A DNA stretch of 64,000 bases from Pseudodesulfovibrio sp. JC047 (GCF_010468615.1 NZ_WUEH01000007.1:62001-126000); one strand, 5' to 3'. Shown: positions 1-8,635, counted from the first letter of the stretch. Notes: generated from the letters alone by a model not told the origin. Numbers and translations are program-made.

Positions 1-88
1 ACCACGCGTAGATTGCACCGAGGCTGAGCTGGATGAGGATTGCGCCGATGACGACCAGCCAGCGATTCATGGGTTTTGTTCGAGCCAT
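1..88 (-). CDS. OFA-type MFS transporter, N-terminal fragment
   Basis: The first 29 codons of a gene that runs off the left edge are visible. They read MARTKPMNRWLVVIGAIL and continue into a stretch ending LSLGAIYAW. This N-terminal basic patch and first membrane helix are typical of the oxalate/formate antiporter (OFA) branch of the major facilitator superfamily, whose members carry small carboxylates such as oxalate, formate, lactate or pyruvate. The start is ATG at 86-88, with an AGGGAA ribosome site about 6 bases before it. The gene lies downstream of the acetate-type symporter in the same orientation, but a terminator separates them. The substrate cannot be judged from the fragment. Confidence 0.75.
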   Translation of the reverse strand, partial: MARTKPMNRWLVVIGAILIQLSLGAIYAW

Positions 89-159
89 TGTGTGTTCCCT
101 TTTGAGCGGATGGTTTTCCATGAAGAGTAAGACAGGGGTTGGGTTGAAAGTCAACAAAA

Positions 160-189
160 GAGCGGGACTGCTCAGTGTCAGTCCCGCTC
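160..189 (-). terminator. Intrinsic terminator after the symporter gene
   Basis: GAGCGGGACTG and CAGTCCCGCTC form an 11-bp perfect stem with an 8-base loop. Read on the minus strand it is followed by TTTTGTTG. It lies 23 bases past the stop of the symporter gene. Confidence 0.8.
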
Positions 190-211
190 GTGAGGATGAT
201 GGTTTGGATAA

Positions 212-1786
212 TCAGGCGGTTTCCGGGCCGTGGAGAATGGCCATGACTTCCGCAGTGTCAGGGGGCAGTGCCGCCTCGCCTTTGGAAGCGTATTCCATTT
301 TTGAAACCGCATAGATAGCGATGAATGTCAGGATCATGACAAAACCGCCGGGGTTTTTGAATTGCAGGAATCCCGGGAGCAATCCTTTGCCGAGGATCAT
401 GAAAAACGAGCCAGTGATGCCGGTAATCAGACCTGCGCAGGCACCGTTTTTCGTCATCTTGGGCCACCAGACACCCATGACGAGCACCGGGAAGAACGTG
501 GACGCGGCAATGGCAAAGGCCAGTCCGACCAGGACCGCGATCTGCATGGATTCCGCCCAGAAACCGAGCGGGATACCGAGCAGTCCGACAATGATGGAGG
601 CGATACGCGCCACGGTGACGCGGGATCGTTCCGGCATGTCCGGGTTGAAGACGTTGACCACCAGGTCGTGACCGATGGCTCCGGCGCAGGCGATAATCAG
701 TCCGGCCACGGTGGACAGGATGGCCGCAAACGCTCCGGCGACCACGATACCGAGCAGAAGTTGTCCACCGAAGTAAGACCCTGCGACCGGGACAGCCAGA
801 TTTTTGCCGTTGTCCGCCAGCCAGTGCATCAGGTGGGGCGAGACACCCATGGCCTCGCCGCGCAGGAAGGCGTAGCGAATGACATGGCCGACATATGGGC
901 TTAAAATGTAGAACATGCCGATGAGCAGCAGGACATAAATGACCGTTTTGCGGGCGGCCCGGCCATCCGGGGCAGTGTAGAAACGAACGAGAATATGAGG
1001 CAGCCCAGCGGTGCCGAACATCAGGGCCAACAACAGGGACAGAGTGTCTTTCAAATTGGTCAACCAGTAGGCGGGAGCAGTGTATGCCGCGCCGTCAAAT
1101 GCTTGGCCTGTCACGGGTTCCGCGCCTTTGAATCCATGGATGAACTGGACCACTTCAGTATAGGTGTATCCTTTGACCATGAAGGGAATGAAGGCGAGCA
1201 GAAACATGGCGCCAAAGAGAATCCAGAATTGGACCAACTGGTTGACGGTTGTCGCCTTCATGCCGCCGATCGTGACATACAGCGTGATGATACAGGCGAT
1301 GATGACGATGGAGGTTTCATATTCCAGATTTAACAACAGGCCCATGACCTTGCCCGCGCCGAGCATCTGTGGGGCCATGTAGAAGAGGGAAACGAACAGG
1401 ACGCCGATCACGCCGAGAATCCGTGCCCGTTTTGAGTGAAATCGTTCGGAAACGAAATCAGGCACGGTGTATCGGCCGAATTTTCGCAGCGGTGAGGCCA
1501 GAAACAGCAACAGGGCAATGTACCCCACAAAGAAGCCGAGGGCATAGATGATGCCGTCGAATCCGAACAGGAATGCGACGCCGGCCACGCCGAGAAAGGA
1601 CGCGGCAGACAGATAGTCTGACGAAATGGCTGATGCGTTGATAAAGGAATTGACCTTGCGGCCCGCCAGATAATAGTCCGCAGAGGTTTTTTGGCGGCGG
1701 AACATGAAGGTCGTGACCACGGTGAAGGCCAACATGCAGCCAATCAGGACCAGCGCGGTGAAGGGGATTTGATAGCCGGTTTCCAT
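212..1786 (-). CDS. Sodium/solute symporter, acetate permease (ActP) type
   Basis: This 524-residue inner-membrane protein has about 13 hydrophobic segments and the sodium:solute symporter (SSSF) pattern. Family features visible are YYLAGRKVN near residue 40, the SAASFLGVAG segment, GGMKATTVNQLVQFW, and FGTAGLPHILVRFYT in the middle, which is close to ActP-type carriers of acetate and other short monocarboxylates. The ATG start directly follows the stop of the small partner gene, so the two are co-transcribed. Pairing of an SSSF carrier with a small two-helix protein and a nearby DUF294 protein is a recurring arrangement in proteobacteria. Acetate, propionate or pyruvate is the likely substrate, but this is inference. 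Confidence 0.88.
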   Translation of the reverse strand: METGYQIPFTALVLIGCMLAFTVVTTFMFRRQKTSADYYLAGRKVNSFINASAISSDYLSAASFLGVAGVAFLFGFDGIIYALGFFVGYIALLLFLASPLRKFGRYTVPDFVSERFHSKRARILGVIGVLFVSLFYMAPQMLGAGKVMGLLLNLEYETSIVIIACIITLYVTIGGMKATTVNQLVQFWILFGAMFLLAFIPFMVKGYTYTEVVQFIHGFKGAEPVTGQAFDGAAYTAPAYWLTNLKDTLSLLLALMFGTAGLPHILVRFYTAPDGRAARKTVIYVLLLIGMFYILSPYVGHVIRYAFLRGEAMGVSPHLMHWLADNGKNLAVPVAGSYFGGQLLLGIVVAGAFAAILSTVAGLIIACAGAIGHDLVVNVFNPDMPERSRVTVARIASIIVGLLGIPLGFWAESMQIAVLVGLAFAIAASTFFPVLVMGVWWPKMTKNGACAGLITGITGSFFMILGKGLLPGFLQFKNPGGFVMILTFIAIYAVSKMEYASKGEAALPPDTAEVMAILHGPETA

Positions 1787-1787
1787 G

Positions 1788-2057
1788 CTATTTTTCTCCT
1801 TTGAGTTTTCTGGCGATGTCGTCTTCCATGGCGTTCGCTTTATGGACGTACCAGATGAAGAGCACCCAGGTTATCGGATAGATTGCGATGGCGACCAGCC
1901 AATAGTGGAGGGGAAAGCCCATGATGGAGATTCGAGCGACGGTCTCACCTGCCAGATAGACCAGCAGGAAAATGCCGATGACACCGGCGAAATACGGAAT
2001 GCCGACGCTCAGGGCAAAGGCGAGTTGCTTTTTGCGGATGGTTTCAAATTGGTCCAT
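1788..2057 (-). CDS. Small membrane partner of the symporter (DUF4212/DUF485-like)
   Basis: This is an 89-residue protein with two hydrophobic helices (about residues 18-40 and 48-68) and a charged C-terminus. The segment FPLHYWLVAIAIYPITWVLF and the following YVHKANAMEDDIA resemble the small proteins (YjcH/DUF485, DUF4212) encoded immediately before ActP-type symporters. It is the first gene of the two-gene operon, ending one base before the symporter start. A GAGGAGGG-like ribosome site precedes its ATG. Its role is probably to support assembly or activity of the carrier. Whether it belongs to DUF485 or DUF4212 cannot be settled by eye. Confidence 0.75.
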   Translation of the reverse strand: MDQFETIRKKQLAFALSVGIPYFAGVIGIFLLVYLAGETVARISIMGFPLHYWLVAIAIYPITWVLFIWYVHKANAMEDDIARKLKGEK

Positions 2058-2120
2058 GATCTGGCCCTCCTCTCTGGTTGTGATGTTTGCTGTTGTCCTC
2101 CTTTTATCGTAGTGGAGAGG

Positions 2121-2139
2121 CTGAAAGCAGTGCTTTCAG
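2121..2139. promoter_or_regulatory. Perfect 19-bp palindrome between divergent genes
   Basis: CTGAAAGCAGTGCTTTCAG is a perfect 9-1-9 inverted repeat in the 282-bp space between the symporter operon (minus) and the DUF294 gene (plus). It could be an operator for a dimeric regulator controlling one or both sides. No U-run follows on either strand, so it is not a standard terminator. Confidence 0.45.
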
Positions 2140-2339
2140 GTAAACGGTCAAACTCGCTTGGTCATTGGTCAGGCGTGTTTGAAACAGACGGCTAACGGGT
2201 GATTTTTTCCGGTTAACGGTTGATTCGTCAGTCCCGGAGATGCGTAGTGTCCACCAATTCAGGGGAAAAACCGACGGTCAGAGGTCGTGACAGAAGGCGT
2301 TTTGACACGTCCGGAGGGGATATCCCCGGGCTGTTTTCC

Positions 2340-3323
2340 ATGGTTCGGAGCGGCGATCTGACCCGTATTCGACATATCCGTTGTATCCGGGTGGAGGAGT
2401 GGGTTTCGAGCGGTGTGTCTGCCGAGACCATGTGCATTCGTCTTTCCCGATTCAACCGGGATGTCATTGCGGCAGTGATGGAAGCCCATGCCGAAACGTA
2501 TCCATGGCTTCGGTTGTGTACGGTCCTTGAATTCGGTTCCGGCGGGCGGGATGAACAGGTACTTGGGTCGGATCAGGACAATGGGCTGCTCATGGCGGTG
2601 TCGCCGGATGCGGATGTCTTGGATGAATGTACGCAATCCATTGTCATGGCACTGGACGGTGCAGGGCTGCCCTTGTGTGATGGCGGTGTCATGATGAGTC
2701 TCGCTCAATGGCGGGGCCGATATGACGAATGGGCGGACCGACTGATGCAGTGGTTGGCCAATCCTGCTGAAAAGGGAGCGTGGCAATCCGGGCTTATTCT
2801 GGATTTTGCGGCGATCCCCGAGACTGATGCCGCCGTGGAACTGCTGCGGGATCGATTGTGGAGTTTTGTTCAGACCAAACCGCTCGTGATTTCATTGCTT
2901 GTTCAGGAATTGATGGACTATCGGCTTCCGTTGACGTTTTATGGTGCGTTCGTGACGGAAAAAGAGGGGATCTGGCAGGGATATTTGAATATCAAGAAAA
3001 GCGTACTTGCGCATTTGACCAACAGTGTTCGAATACTTGCCCTCAAATATTCGGTGGTTTCGTCCAATACGTGCGAACGCATCCGGGCCTTGACCCGGGC
3101 CGGGCATGTGTCGGCCAACCATGGGGTCCAGTTGTTGGAAGCGTGGGAATATGTCCAGCACAAGCGGTTTGCGATCGGTCTGGAATGTGCCCGTGAGTTG
3201 TTGCCTCCGCATAATTACGTCAACCCGGCGTATCTTGATTCGGAGGAGAAAAAACAGTTGAAAGCGTCCATTCATGCCGTTGAAAAACTGGTTCGTTTGG
3301 TTCAGGCCGGAACCTGGATGTGA
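2340..3323 (+). CDS. DUF294 nucleotidyltransferase-like protein without CBS domains
   Basis: The core contains FGSGGRDEQVLGSDQDN, matching the GS..GR.EQ....D.DN signature of the DUF294/GlnD-like nucleotidyltransferase fold; its two Asp residues are expected metal ligands. The C-terminal half (SLLVQELMDYRLPLTFYGAF to the end) corresponds to the helical DUF294_C substrate-binding domain. Relatives usually carry an N-terminal cyclic-nucleotide-binding domain and two CBS domains; here almost nothing precedes the catalytic domain. I chose ATG 2340 because the 40 codons upstream, from a TTG at 2220, look non-coding and Arg-rich; no strong ribosome site decides it. Its position opposite an ActP-type symporter suggests a role in acetate sensing or regulation, but the function is unproven. 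Confidence 0.75.
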   Translation: MVRSGDLTRIRHIRCIRVEEWVSSGVSAETMCIRLSRFNRDVIAAVMEAHAETYPWLRLCTVLEFGSGGRDEQVLGSDQDNGLLMAVSPDADVLDECTQSIVMALDGAGLPLCDGGVMMSLAQWRGRYDEWADRLMQWLANPAEKGAWQSGLILDFAAIPETDAAVELLRDRLWSFVQTKPLVISLLVQELMDYRLPLTFYGAFVTEKEGIWQGYLNIKKSVLAHLTNSVRILALKYSVVSSNTCERIRALTRAGHVSANHGVQLLEAWEYVQHKRFAIGLECARELLPPHNYVNPAYLDSEEKKQLKASIHAVEKLVRLVQAGTWM

Positions 3324-3398
3324 TTTCGGCGTCAATTTTGCATTTCCCTGTCTGTCTGACGCAATTTCGACGGATGGTTGTTTATAAGGATACTGTTT

Positions 3399-4952
3399 GT
3401 GAATGTTCTGATTATCAATTTGACCCGTTTTGGGGATCTCATTCAAACCCAGCCCGTTATTTCCGGTTTCAAGCGACAGGGACAGACGGTGGGCGTGGTC
3501 TGTCTTGAAAATTTCGCGTCCGTCATGCACCTGCTTGACGGCGTGGACCGCACGTTCCCTTTTCCGGGAAATCAGGTTCTGTCCGGCGTGCGTGACGATT
3601 GGCGGCTGGCTGCACGGGATATCGCTGCATTCAAAAAAACTATTTTTGACATGTTTTTGCCTGACTTGACGGTGAATTTGACGCCGTCTGTTGCCTCCCG
3701 TTTGTTGGCGTATCACCTGACTTCTGAACACGGACAGACCGTTGGGTTCACCGTTGATTCGTTCGGGTTCAACGCGGACACCTCCTCCTGGGCGGCATTT
3801 CTTCAGATGGCCGGAGCCAACCGGGGGGCCAGTCCCTTCAATATTAGCGATGTCTTTTGCCGAACAGCGGGGGTGGATGGGCAGGATGGTTCCCTGGACC
3901 TGGCCGCGCCCGGGCATGATGACCTGGCCGTGGCCGATCAGTTGTTGCAATCGAGACCGCAGGGGACACAGGGGTTTGTCGGGTTGCAACTCGGGGCCAG
4001 TGAAGACCGCCGTCGGTGGCCCGTGTCATATTTTATTGAGACCGCCCAGATGCTTTGGGAGCGGGACGGCTTGCTTCCTGTATTACTCGGTTCTGAGAGT
4101 GAGCAGGAGCTTGGCGACCGATTTGTCGAAGGCGCGACGTGTCCGCGTCTCAACTGCATGGGCCGAACGTCTTTGGGACAACTGGCTGGCGTGCTGTCCC
4201 GGTGTGCGGTGCTGGTGACCAATGATACCGGCACCATGCACCTTGCCGCCGGACTCGGGGTGCCGGTGTGTGCCGTGTTTCTTGCAACAGCGCAGCCATG
4301 GGATACGGGACCGTATCGGGCGGGTGCTCTCTGCCTGGAACCGGATATGGCCTGTCATCCCTGCGAATTTGAGACGGAATGTCCGCATGATTTTGTATGT
4401 CGCAAGGCCGTGCCCCCGGAAACCATGTACGCGGCGGCACATCAATTGGTCTCGCCGGAAACAGCGGGTGTCATAGATGGCGCGCGGGTGTGGCGCACGA
4501 CATTTGGTCAGGATGGCTTGATGGGGTTGGATTCCATATCCGGTCACGAAAGGACAGACGGGGCCGTTTGGATCTCGATTCAGCGGGCCGCCTTTTCGGC
4601 ATTCCTTGACGGGCGACAACAGGCTGACACCCATGGGCAGGGGATGACGCTTCGGCCGGAATTTCGAGAGAAAATATCCAAAATTTTGACAAATGCCATG
4701 GGTGTGCTTTTTTTGTTGTCACAACAGGCCCACCTGTTGCAACTCCAACCCCGCCCTGGAATAAAAAGTAAATTCATGGCTTCATGGCAGCTGTTTCAAA
4801 ATATGCTGTCTTCCAGTGAACACCTTAAAATCATAGCGTTATTATGGATGTTCGAGACGCAGCAACATGGGGATGACCTTTCGTCTTTGCGAGGTCTGAT
4901 TGATCGATACACCCACCTTTTGACTGCCTTGCGTGACAGCCTGAGCGTCTAG
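3399..4952 (+). CDS. Glycosyltransferase family 9 (heptosyltransferase-like)
   Basis: The N-terminus NVLIINLTRFGDLIQTQPVI is the first Rossmann strand and loop of GT9 enzymes (ADP-heptose:LPS heptosyltransferases and relatives). The nucleotide-sugar half has GLQLGASEDRRRWP followed by TNDTGTMHLAAGLGVP, the usual donor-site motif. A Cys cluster (CHPCEFETECPHDFVC) follows, as in many GT9 proteins. The last 150 or so residues are an extra helical region of unknown role. I prefer GTG 3399, about 9 bases after AAGGA, over the TTG at 3378. Two small genes follow in the same direction. The acceptor could be LPS or flagellin; the sequence does not decide. Confidence 0.82.
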   Translation: MNVLIINLTRFGDLIQTQPVISGFKRQGQTVGVVCLENFASVMHLLDGVDRTFPFPGNQVLSGVRDDWRLAARDIAAFKKTIFDMFLPDLTVNLTPSVASRLLAYHLTSEHGQTVGFTVDSFGFNADTSSWAAFLQMAGANRGASPFNISDVFCRTAGVDGQDGSLDLAAPGHDDLAVADQLLQSRPQGTQGFVGLQLGASEDRRRWPVSYFIETAQMLWERDGLLPVLLGSESEQELGDRFVEGATCPRLNCMGRTSLGQLAGVLSRCAVLVTNDTGTMHLAAGLGVPVCAVFLATAQPWDTGPYRAGALCLEPDMACHPCEFETECPHDFVCRKAVPPETMYAAAHQLVSPETAGVIDGARVWRTTFGQDGLMGLDSISGHERTDGAVWISIQRAAFSAFLDGRQQADTHGQGMTLRPEFREKISKILTNAMGVLFLLSQQAHLLQLQPRPGIKSKFMASWQLFQNMLSSSEHLKIIALLWMFETQQHGDDLSSLRGLIDRYTHLLTALRDSLSV

Positions 4953-5029
4953 GCACGAATCTTGAATAATTCCGGAAGAGCCGATAAAAGCGGCACATTG
5001 TATCATACCCTTTCGAAGAGGAGATCAGC

Positions 5030-5638
5030 ATGATCATTATTGACGGTAAACAGTATGACATCGGTTCCCATAATTTTGAGAACCTTGAGCAAGTTTTTGA
5101 AAAAGTGCTAGAAGATGGGCATCTTGAAGACCGCGTTGTGACCAACGTGGCAGTAAATTCCGAGCCGTTTTCGGAGATATATCCCCATCAGGCCGAAGAT
5201 ATGGAAATGGCTGACATCCAGTCCGTGGAAATCACCACCATGGCGACCAATGAGATGGCCGTGGAAATCACCTTGGAATTGTACAAAGTGGTCAACATCA
5301 TGGCTGAGGGTGGCAAGCGGGTTGCCGACTTGTTTCGTCAGGCTGATGACGCCGAGGCCCTTGAAACGTATCAGGACCTGATTGATGTCATTCGGAATTT
5401 TCTTACCATGGTTGGTGTACTGCGCGATGAATATTCGCTCAAGGATTATCCTGAATATGCCTCCAGCGCAGAAGCCATGAATGAGATGTTCACGGAAATG
5501 GGGAACGTGTTGGAGAATGAGGATTGGATTCTTCTGGCCGATTTGCTCGAATATGAATTTCTTCCGGCGGTGGAAAAATGGAAAAAGGTCATCAAGCAGT
5601 TGCGGGACGACATTCGACTCACGACGAGGGAGATATGA
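5030..5638 (+). CDS. Conserved-looking protein of unknown function, acidic and helical
   Basis: This 202-residue soluble acidic protein starts at an ATG with GAGGAG seven bases upstream. It has no signal peptide or membrane segment. The first 60 residues look like a small beta-rich domain (MIIIDGKQYDIG..), and the rest is strongly helical with many Glu/Asp and Met residues. The last codons overlap the ATG of the next gene by 4 bases, implying translational coupling. I do not recognise the family. The GT9 gene upstream and the FlgN/FliT-like gene downstream make a flagellar or surface-glycosylation role conceivable. Confidence 0.7.
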   Translation: MIIIDGKQYDIGSHNFENLEQVFEKVLEDGHLEDRVVTNVAVNSEPFSEIYPHQAEDMEMADIQSVEITTMATNEMAVEITLELYKVVNIMAEGGKRVADLFRQADDAEALETYQDLIDVIRNFLTMVGVLRDEYSLKDYPEYASSAEAMNEMFTEMGNVLENEDWILLADLLEYEFLPAVEKWKKVIKQLRDDIRLTTREI

Positions 5639-5991
5639 CAGCTCGCAGTCTCATGTTGGACAAGGCGCTGTCTATTGGCCGCCGAGAACTCGGCTGCTTG
5701 TCGGAAGGAGATGTCTTTGCGGCGGAAAAGCTTGCGCATGATCGGGAACGGATTCTCGATGAAGCCATCGGAGATTTGTCCAGGGAGTCACTTCAGGTAC
5801 TGGCAGACAAATTGGTCGAAATGAAATCCCTGCATGATGAAATCACGGATGAAGCCCGACGACTTCGTGAAACGCTCAGGCAGGACCTGACTAGTATGAA
5901 ACGAAAGAATCGTCGTATCGCCGGCTACAGCTACGGAGCTGGCAATATGCCACGGTTGGCAAAAGAACGTTTTTTGAACAAGGAAAGTTAG
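5635..5991 (+). CDS. Small helical protein, possible FlgN/FliT-like chaperone
   Basis: This is a 118-residue, almost fully helical protein rich in Glu, Lys and Leu, beginning MTARSLMLDKALSIGRREL. Its start ATG overlaps the stop of the preceding gene (ATGA). The size, helical heptads and a conserved-looking tail (YSYGAGNMPRLAKERFLNKE) resemble flagellar export chaperones of the FlgN/FliT type and small Desulfovibrio flagellar-cluster proteins, but no diagnostic motif is present. A terminator follows directly, ending the unit that starts with the GT9 gene. Confidence 0.6.
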   Translation: MTARSLMLDKALSIGRRELGCLSEGDVFAAEKLAHDRERILDEAIGDLSRESLQVLADKLVEMKSLHDEITDEARRLRETLRQDLTSMKRKNRRIAGYSYGAGNMPRLAKERFLNKES

Positions 5992-6013
5992 TTCTTCAAA
6001 GGGTATGTCATGA

Positions 6014-6043
6014 AAAAGCCCCGGCCTGGCGGTCGGGGCTTTT
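6014..6043. terminator. Bidirectional intrinsic terminator between convergent genes
   Basis: AAAAGCCCCGGCC and GGTCGGGGCTTTT form a 13-bp stem (one G-U type mismatch) around a TGGC loop. A T-run follows on both strands, which fits the convergent genes ending at 5991 and 6050. Confidence 0.88.
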
Positions 6044-6049
6044 GTGTGT

Positions 6050-6985
6050 TTATTCCTCTGAACGGTTGGCCCAGTTGAGGCGGCCGGTGGATGGGTCGGG
6101 GGTGGCTGTGGCCGTGAATTCGATGCCCATGCGGGTGAACCCGGGGCGGCTTTCTTCCAGTGAACGAATGGTCCCGGCATACCAATAGGGCTTGAAGGCT
6201 TTTTCTTTGAAATTGAACATGAATAGGTTGATGACAACCGGCGAATCCGGGCCGCAGTCATTCGGAATCAGGCTGTTGGTGATGCTTAATCCAACGCCGC
6301 CGTTTGAGATGTTGACCACACCATTGGCATTGTGTGCCGTGTTTTCTGAAGAAAAGGAGTTCACCCCGATCTGAGGGATGGCGTCCTGATACGATGTATC
6401 CGAGAAAATCGGGTCTTCCAACCAAAGTTTGACGCGGATGAATTGTTGATCCGCCACTTTTTTCCGGGCGTGCTTACGACGGGAATTCATGGTGTAGCGC
6501 GTTGGGACCGACAGAACCATGAGGTTGGCTGTTCTGGTGGAGTGGCCCAGTTTCAGCAGCGTCGTTGAGAATGAATTGACCGTGCCTTTCGGTGTTTTTA
6601 TGGGAGCAAAAACACAGAAGAGCTTCCGGTTTTTGTCTGTGGTAAACGGTCCGATTCGTTCGATGATTTCACAGGTTATCTTGTTGGTTTTTACGGCCGT
6701 GATGACACAGCGCAGGGAAATTTCATTGGTATCCGGGCCGTTCATGATGTCAATCACGGTTCCCTTTTCCCGTAAGGCACGGGGGATGTTTATTCTGGAT
6801 GCGCTGTTCTTCTTTTTTGGACGCCGCAGGAGCACGAGGCCAAGGAGCAGCAGGATGATGGCCAGAAGTGCGAGCACGAGAGCCTCGCCATATCGGATGG
6901 TTTCATCCGGTATCCCTGGAAAGAGGCGTTGGCCCAGGTCGGTCAGTAGTGTGGTCAGGGAAAAAACGGTTTCCTGTGTTTTCAT
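6050..6985 (-). CDS. Membrane-anchored PilZ-domain protein
   Basis: A hydrophobic helix at about residues 33-54 (EALVLALLAIILLLLGLVLL), followed by RRPKKK, anchors the protein. The middle region (about 70-160) resembles the N-terminal YcgR-like barrel. The C-terminal PilZ domain shows the c-di-GMP signature: SRRKHARKK (RxxxR type) near residue 170 and NISNGGVGLS (D/NxSxxG) near 225. It should bind c-di-GMP at the inner membrane and act on motility or surface attachment. It faces the GT9 unit tail to tail. A c-di-GMP receptor near a giant adhesin gene is suggestive, but the adhesin lies 17 kb away. Confidence 0.85.
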   Translation of the reverse strand: MKTQETVFSLTTLLTDLGQRLFPGIPDETIRYGEALVLALLAIILLLLGLVLLRRPKKKNSASRINIPRALREKGTVIDIMNGPDTNEISLRCVITAVKTNKITCEIIERIGPFTTDKNRKLFCVFAPIKTPKGTVNSFSTTLLKLGHSTRTANLMVLSVPTRYTMNSRRKHARKKVADQQFIRVKLWLEDPIFSDTSYQDAIPQIGVNSFSSENTAHNANGVVNISNGGVGLSITNSLIPNDCGPDSPVVINLFMFNFKEKAFKPYWYAGTIRSLEESRPGFTRMGIEFTATATPDPSTGRLNWANRSEE

Positions 6986-6997
6986 TGCATCTGTGGA

Positions 6998-8155
6998 CTA
7001 GAAGTTGACGAAGTGTTTCTTGGCTTCAAGCACTTTTCCAAGATAACGGCGCGTTTCAGCGTAGGGGGTCTTTGTGCGAAGCGTGGTATAGATTTCGCCC
7101 GGTGACAGCCTGTTTATGGTTTGTGCCGCTTTTTTCGTGTTTTTGTCAAAGGTTCTGAAAACGGTTCCGGCTCCGCCATTGTATCCCGCGATCACGCAAT
7201 ATTCGCGTGAGACCGGATTGACGACACCCTTGAGGAATCGGGTGTCCAAAAGATGCAGATAGGCCGCTCCATAGGTGATGTTGGTTTGGGCACCCAGCAA
7301 ATCCTTGGTGGACGGTTGGCCTTTTCGACCGTGCAGGTACCGATAGACATCGCTTCCCGCAGTGGCCGGGACAACCTGCATCAGCCCGATCGCATTGGCC
7401 GAGCTGAGTGCGAACGGATTGAAATCGGATTCGACTTTCATGATGGCAAAGATCAGATTTTTACTGACATTGAATCGTTTGGCGGTGGACGTGACCAGAG
7501 AGGCGTATTTTCTGGCCCGGACGTCCAGATGATCCTTGACCATGTGAAATGTGACGAAATGGGCAGTTTTCCCTGAAATCGTTCGAGTCTTCAATGCGGT
7601 CTGAATGAGCCTGTCCGCAAACTGGCTGGCCCGCCATTCCCAGCGAATGTCTTGGGATTTATGGTCTTTGACTTCTCCGAGCAAAAATGGCGTGTCCCCG
7701 AGTGTGATGGTCTCGGCGGAATACAGGTTGACGGCCCGGGGATCATTGGGTGTCAGCAGGGTGGTGACAATCGCTGTGTGGAGACTTTTTAACGGAGCCG
7801 TGTTGTCCAGTGTCTCCACAGTGATATTGCCGGTATCGAAATCAACACTGGCGCGAGAGAGATAATTTTGTGTATATTTGACATACTCCTTGGGACGCGG
7901 AACACGAATGTCGTCTTTGCCCCAGATGGATCGGATTGCCTCGACAAAATCCTCGACACATTTTTGGACGTGTTGCACGTCGGTCTTGATGGATGTTGGG
8001 TTCGAGGCATATTGGACCGCTTTGTCCCGTGCCAATGTTTCGGCAACAGCGGCAGGATCGCCAGAAACCGTGGCCCGGGCGATTCGTATGGCGTCGGAGC
8101 GGGAACATCCGGTAAGGAATATCACTGTGAGAAGGAGAATGAGGATTCGTGTCAT
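6998..8155 (-). CDS. Lipoprotein lytic transglycosylase, MltC-like
   Basis: I set the start at ATG 8155 because it gives a lipoprotein signal (MTRILILLLTVIFLTGCS) with lipobox Cys17; the reading frame extends further upstream without support. Residues about 25-190 correspond to the N-terminal domain of MltC. Residues 215-380 are the SLT domain: IFAIMKVESDFNPFA carries the catalytic Glu242, followed by AIGLMQVVPATAG and AGYNGGAG. The enzyme cleaves glycan strands of peptidoglycan from the outer membrane, giving 1,6-anhydro ends. It ends 12 bases before the PilZ gene start, so the two may be co-transcribed. Confidence 0.9.
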   Translation of the reverse strand: MTRILILLLTVIFLTGCSRSDAIRIARATVSGDPAAVAETLARDKAVQYASNPTSIKTDVQHVQKCVEDFVEAIRSIWGKDDIRVPRPKEYVKYTQNYLSRASVDFDTGNITVETLDNTAPLKSLHTAIVTTLLTPNDPRAVNLYSAETITLGDTPFLLGEVKDHKSQDIRWEWRASQFADRLIQTALKTRTISGKTAHFVTFHMVKDHLDVRARKYASLVTSTAKRFNVSKNLIFAIMKVESDFNPFALSSANAIGLMQVVPATAGSDVYRYLHGRKGQPSTKDLLGAQTNITYGAAYLHLLDTRFLKGVVNPVSREYCVIAGYNGGAGTVFRTFDKNTKKAAQTINRLSPGEIYTTLRTKTPYAETRRYLGKVLEAKKHFVNF

Positions 8156-8278
8156 TTCGTTGTAAAGAGTAGAGGTTTTGACAGACCTGAGTCTGCCATT
8201 AATGGTCTTCATCGCTATAGTTTTCTTTGAGAATATGTTCAAGCCCGTGCACACGATTGCACCATAGAGTACCACAGT

Positions 8279-8587
8279 ATGCCAGATTCTCCTGTTGTTG
8301 AACGCATTGCCCCCGAGTTTGAAGCCTTGCTTCCCCGTTTTTTCGAGATTTCGAAAGGGGATGCGGAAGAGATGCGAACGGCCTTGAACAATGGAGATTT
8401 TGAGACCCTGAATCGATTGGGACATACGACACGGGGGACCGGGTGTGGTTATGGGTTCAAGGGCATGGGCGAGATTGCCCGGAGTATTGAACTCGCGGCC
8501 AAGGCCCGTGATTTTGACAAGGGACAGGAACAGATTGGCCGTCTTTTTCGATATCTTGAAAGCGTCCAGATCGAATTCGGCGAGTAG
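8279..8587 (+). CDS. Stand-alone Hpt phosphotransfer protein
   Basis: This 102-residue helical protein carries GHTTRGTGCGYGF, matching the HxLKGxxxxxG motif of histidine phosphotransfer domains, with phospho-accepting His49. Nothing else is fused to it. It would shuttle phosphate between hybrid kinases and response regulators, and the hybrid kinase at 15.7 kb, which has no Hpt of its own, is a possible partner. The gene stands alone, divergent from the MltC-like gene, with a terminator just behind it. Confidence 0.85.
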   Translation: MPDSPVVERIAPEFEALLPRFFEISKGDAEEMRTALNNGDFETLNRLGHTTRGTGCGYGFKGMGEIARSIELAAKARDFDKGQEQIGRLFRYLESVQIEFGE

Positions 8588-8592
8588 TTTTT

Positions 8593-8630
8593 GTGGGCGG
8601 ACATGAGTGTCCACCCACGATACGTTTTTT
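8593..8630 (+). terminator. Terminator of the Hpt gene
   Basis: GTGGGCGGACA pairs with TGTCCACCCAC (one mismatch) around TGAG. A run of seven T follows at 8624-8630 on the plus strand. Confidence 0.75.
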
Positions 8631-8635
8631 TGCGT

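Noticed and set aside
2892-3989. Minus-strand frame of about 365 codons across the DUF294 and GT9 genes
   Set aside because: It crosses two real plus-strand genes and the gap between them, with no domain.
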